Assembly: GCF_030381805.1 (NCBI RefSeq) | Contig: NZ_JAUDRH010000001.1 | Location: 620,001 to 684,000, forward strand | From: Chlorogloeopsis sp. ULAP01 | GTDB lineage: Bacteria; Cyanobacteriota; Cyanobacteriia; Cyanobacteriales; Nostocaceae | Length of the DNA: 64,000 nt | Reading direction: 5' to 3' | Part shown: piece by piece, positions 61,804-64,000 of the stretch | Position numbering within the stretch: position 1 is the first letter of the stretch | How the letters are laid out: every line of letters starts with the position of its first letter | Made by a program: the position numbers and the translations under genes | Notes under the pieces: model-generated | What the model was told of the DNA's origin: nothing | Database searches by the model: none | Seen by the model: only the letters and a program-made list of their open reading frames with translations

Positions 61804-62441
61804 TGGAAACTAAAGTTAGCCAGCAATATAACCAGATGGCGAACGTCTATGATCGCCGTTGGAGTAGGTATATTTTAAATACCCTATTGTTCCTCAAAAA
61901 TTGGGCAGCAATTCCACCATCGGCAACTGTCTTAGATGTTGGCTGTGGAACCGGGGAATTTGAAAAGATTGTACTAGCTGAAAATCCTACTCAACATATG
62001 GTTGGGGTAGATATTTCTCAGAAAATGTTGGCAATAGCTCAAAACAAGTGTCATGAATACACTAACGTCTCTTTTCAAACTGCTTGTGCACTACAACTAC
62101 CTTTCGCAGATGATAGTTTTGATGTCATTGTGTCTGCCAGTGCCTTTCACTACTTTGATGCCCCCAATGCCGCGCTAACAGAAATGAAACGAGTTCTCAA
62201 ACCCGATGGTTGCGTGGTAATTTTGGATTGGTGCAGGGATTATTTTTTGTGTCAGGTTTGTGATGTAATACTGAAAATTTTTGACTCTGCTTACAAGCAG
62301 TGCTACTCTCAAGCTGAATTTCATAATTTGCTGACGGTAGGAGGATTTGAAATTCGTCGCGCCAGTAAAGTCAGATTTGGGATTTTGTGGGGAATGATGA
62401 TTGCTACAGCCACACCCAATACCAATTTGAAAAGTGATTAA
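61800..62441 (+). CDS. Class I SAM methyltransferase coupled to ptxE
   Basis: A 213-residue methyltransferase. Motif I is VLDVGCGTGEFEKIVLAENP near residue 41, with GVDISQKMLAIAQNK and LKPDGCVVILDWCRD. Its ATG at 61800 overlaps the ptxE stop, which implies coupled translation. It does not belong to the known ptx set. It ends with a hydrophobic segment. The substrate is unknown; lipid or quinone methylases have similar motifs. Confidence 0.85.
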   Translation: MMETKVSQQYNQMANVYDRRWSRYILNTLLFLKNWAAIPPSATVLDVGCGTGEFEKIVLAENPTQHMVGVDISQKMLAIAQNKCHEYTNVSFQTACALQLPFADDSFDVIVSASAFHYFDAPNAALTEMKRVLKPDGCVVILDWCRDYFLCQVCDVILKIFDSAYKQCYSQAEFHNLLTVGGFEIRRASKVRFGILWGMMIATATPNTNLKSD

Positions 62442-62518
62442 GGGTGGATGCATTCACCAAATCTAGATACACCAAGGCAATAATCCAAAATCCAAAATTG
62501 TATAAGCCTGCATAACTA

Positions 62519-63301
62519 TTAGACACGCTCCCCTACTACCCAAATAAAGGTGTTACGAAAAGTAATTGCACCTGATGAATCTGTGTATTTTCTTGCTGTA
62601 TCTTCGACTTTCTCCCGTACTGCGGCTTCACCAACCGCATTCATGGCTGCTTGCAAAGAACCCGCCGAAGACAAAGCACGCCAGCATATATCTATGTTAG
62701 GGTAACTAAAATCACAACGAGTTTCACCCTGTTCTACAAAGCGCAATCCCGAACTTTCAATCAGTGCTGCCAATACTCCGGGTGCAGAAAGCACAAAAGG
62801 GCCGCCACCCGACGGTTTAGAAGGTAAAATACTGATTATTCCACTAAAGACATCTCTCATTTCGCAGTCTTCTGGTTTGCCCCAAGAAGCGATCGCCACT
62901 CTTTTGTGCAAGCGAGTTACTCTTGCCAATTCTTTAATCGCTTGCTGCATATCAGTAGCATACATAACTGAGTTGACTGCGATCGCACCATCAAATTCCT
63001 CGTTTCTAAAGGGCAGTGATTCCAAATCGGCTTGTTCAAACCGTGCTTGAGGTAATCGTTGACGTGCGATCGCCAATAGTGAGGCACTAGCATCAACACC
63101 CGTCACCTCACATCCAAGCTTGGCTGCTTCAATGCACGCACCACCAGCGCCGCATCCAGCATCGAGAATTTTCATGCCCTCTCCAGCGCGAGCAGCATAC
63201 AAAACATCATGCCAAAGTGGAACAGAGGTAGCTTCTTGATAGTTAGCCCAATCCCCAGCTGCTGCTCCCCATAATACTCCCTGTATCTCAGCAGATCCCA
63301 T
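62519..63301 (-). CDS. Class I SAM methyltransferase
   Basis: A 260-residue methyltransferase. Motif I MKILDAGCGAGGACIEAAKL lies near residue 44, with VTGVDASASLLAIARQRLP and LPFRNEEFDGAIAVNSVMYA. It is convergent with the preceding gene and alone in its direction. The family resembles UbiE/COQ5-like and small-molecule methylases. Substrate unknown. Confidence 0.85.
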   Translation of the reverse strand: MGSAEIQGVLWGAAAGDWANYQEATSVPLWHDVLYAARAGEGMKILDAGCGAGGACIEAAKLGCEVTGVDASASLLAIARQRLPQARFEQADLESLPFRNEEFDGAIAVNSVMYATDMQQAIKELARVTRLHKRVAIASWGKPEDCEMRDVFSGIISILPSKPSGGGPFVLSAPGVLAALIESSGLRFVEQGETRCDFSYPNIDICWRALSSAGSLQAAMNAVGEAAVREKVEDTARKYTDSSGAITFRNTFIWVVGERV

Positions 63302-63428
63302 GATATTCCTCTTTCATGAGTTGTATCACTTAGCATTTTAAAATGCCGAGGGAGGCTTGAATGTTAAGCAAAGCTTATTTGATTCAAACTAATCCCAATT
63401 CTCTGTAAAGCTGCACATTATTTTGTTT

Positions 63429-63474
63429 CCTCCCAACCTCCCCTTGGCAAGGGGAGGTGCCGCAGGCGGTGGGT
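63429..63474. repeat. CCTCCCCTTG-type palindromic repeat
   Basis: CCTCCCCTTGGCAAGGGGAGG followed by TGCCGCAGGCGGTGGG. It is a second member of the family at 14888-14944. Confidence 0.6.
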
Positions 63475-63549
63475 TATCTCTATGTGTCTTCATATAGAAA
63501 TGGTATAAGGAAACAATAAATTAATGTATCAAACTACTAATAAACCCAG

Positions 63550-63834
63550 CTACGCCATGTGAAGTACAAAGCTAAATGCAGATATGGCTACAAGTACGGG
63601 AACTACTGTGCTGAATTTAAATTCCTTGAGTTTAAATGTTTGTACCAAAGATATGGGAATCAATAAGGGCCATAAAATTGTTGTCACCACAAACATTACT
63701 AGAGATAAAAAACTTTCTTCTGGAGAACAAGTAGGATGGCGTAGAGAAAATCTTAAGTAAGTGAGAGAAAAATAGCCAGTTGTGACTAAATAACTAACAA
63801 CTAAAGCTAATTGTATCCTGTTCACTGCCAACAC
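63550..63834 (-). CDS. Small hypothetical membrane protein, 94 aa
   Basis: A 94-residue protein with three hydrophobic segments: LALVVSYLVTTGYFSLTYL, then VMFVVTTILWPLLIPIS and STVVPVLVAISAFSFVLH. The predicted topology is three spans with a short loop (RFSLRHPTCSPEE) between the first two. No family recognised. Confidence 0.6.
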   Translation of the reverse strand: MLAVNRIQLALVVSYLVTTGYFSLTYLRFSLRHPTCSPEESFLSLVMFVVTTILWPLLIPISLVQTFKLKEFKFSTVVPVLVAISAFSFVLHMA

Positions 63835-64000
63835 TCCTTAAGTTTTTATTCTTCAGTAAAATAACTTATATTACCCGATTTCAAGCTTAAATAGTTGCGG
63901 ATACTAATGTTGTGAGCCTCTCAGCAGCTAACAACCACCTATTTTGGAATTATTTATTCCTCAGGATATCCTGTTATGTAAGCCATACAAAGCTTTCTGT

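Noticed and set aside
1..64000. CRISPR arrays, tRNA/rRNA genes, complete insertion sequences
   Set aside because: I looked for regularly spaced repeats, cloverleaf-like genes and transposase motifs and saw none.

Overview
The window looks like a chromosomal segment of a filamentous cyanobacterium, probably of the Nostocales type. The evidence is many HIP1 sites (GCGATCGC), a cyanobacterial-type NdhI, an RRM-protein gene followed by rpsU (an arrangement known from Anabaena), three Uma2/DUF820 genes, and abundant short intergenic repeats. No rRNA, tRNA, CRISPR array or complete insertion sequence was seen.

Region 1 (1-27463, all genes leftward) is a surface-polysaccharide cluster of about 27 kb. 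It holds nine glycosyltransferases, an asparagine-synthase-type amidotransferase, a Wzy-like polytopic membrane protein, an FkbM methyltransferase and other SAM methyltransferases, a DegT-type sugar aminotransferase, a cupin-like protein and a Wzm/Wzt ABC exporter pair. Two blocks interrupt it. One is a trio of Uma2 nuclease-fold genes (15076-17685) bounded by related direct repeats. The other is a two-gene module (a DUF5678-like protein and a retropepsin-like protease, 20116-20828) lying inside a 946-bp insertion that duplicated 144 bp of the host locus. A divergent 1.9-kb non-coding region separates the cluster from a rightward Wzc-type tyrosine autokinase and a DUF697 GTPase.

Region 2 (33263-42587) holds a SWIM zinc-finger protein and a 1580-residue SNF2 helicase whose Walker A motif is split by a 468-residue intein carrying a LAGLIDADG-like insert. 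An ndhI gene without its usual ndhA/G/E neighbours and a galactokinase follow. Long gaps here are filled with GC-rich repeats.

Region 3 (42736-47642, leftward) is the least familiar part and the best candidate for an undescribed system. It is a tandemly duplicated two-gene unit. One gene encodes a helical protein whose hydrophobic layout resembles the pore-forming N domain of Cry delta-endotoxins. The other encodes an acidic protein with a single membrane span. A GNAT acetyltransferase gene sits inside the duplication.

Region 4 (48910-56641) is mostly housekeeping: a GT39 membrane glycosyltransferase, a divergent methyltransferase, a lipoprotein, several unrecognised proteins, and rbp-rpsU. 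The rbp leader can form a hairpin over its ribosome binding site.

Region 5 (56999-62441, rightward) is a phosphite uptake and oxidation operon: an ABC ATPase, a binding lipoprotein and a permease (ptxABC/phnCDE type), phosphite dehydrogenase ptxD, and a LysR regulator. The regulator gene overlaps a SAM methyltransferase gene. Another methyltransferase and a small membrane protein close the window.
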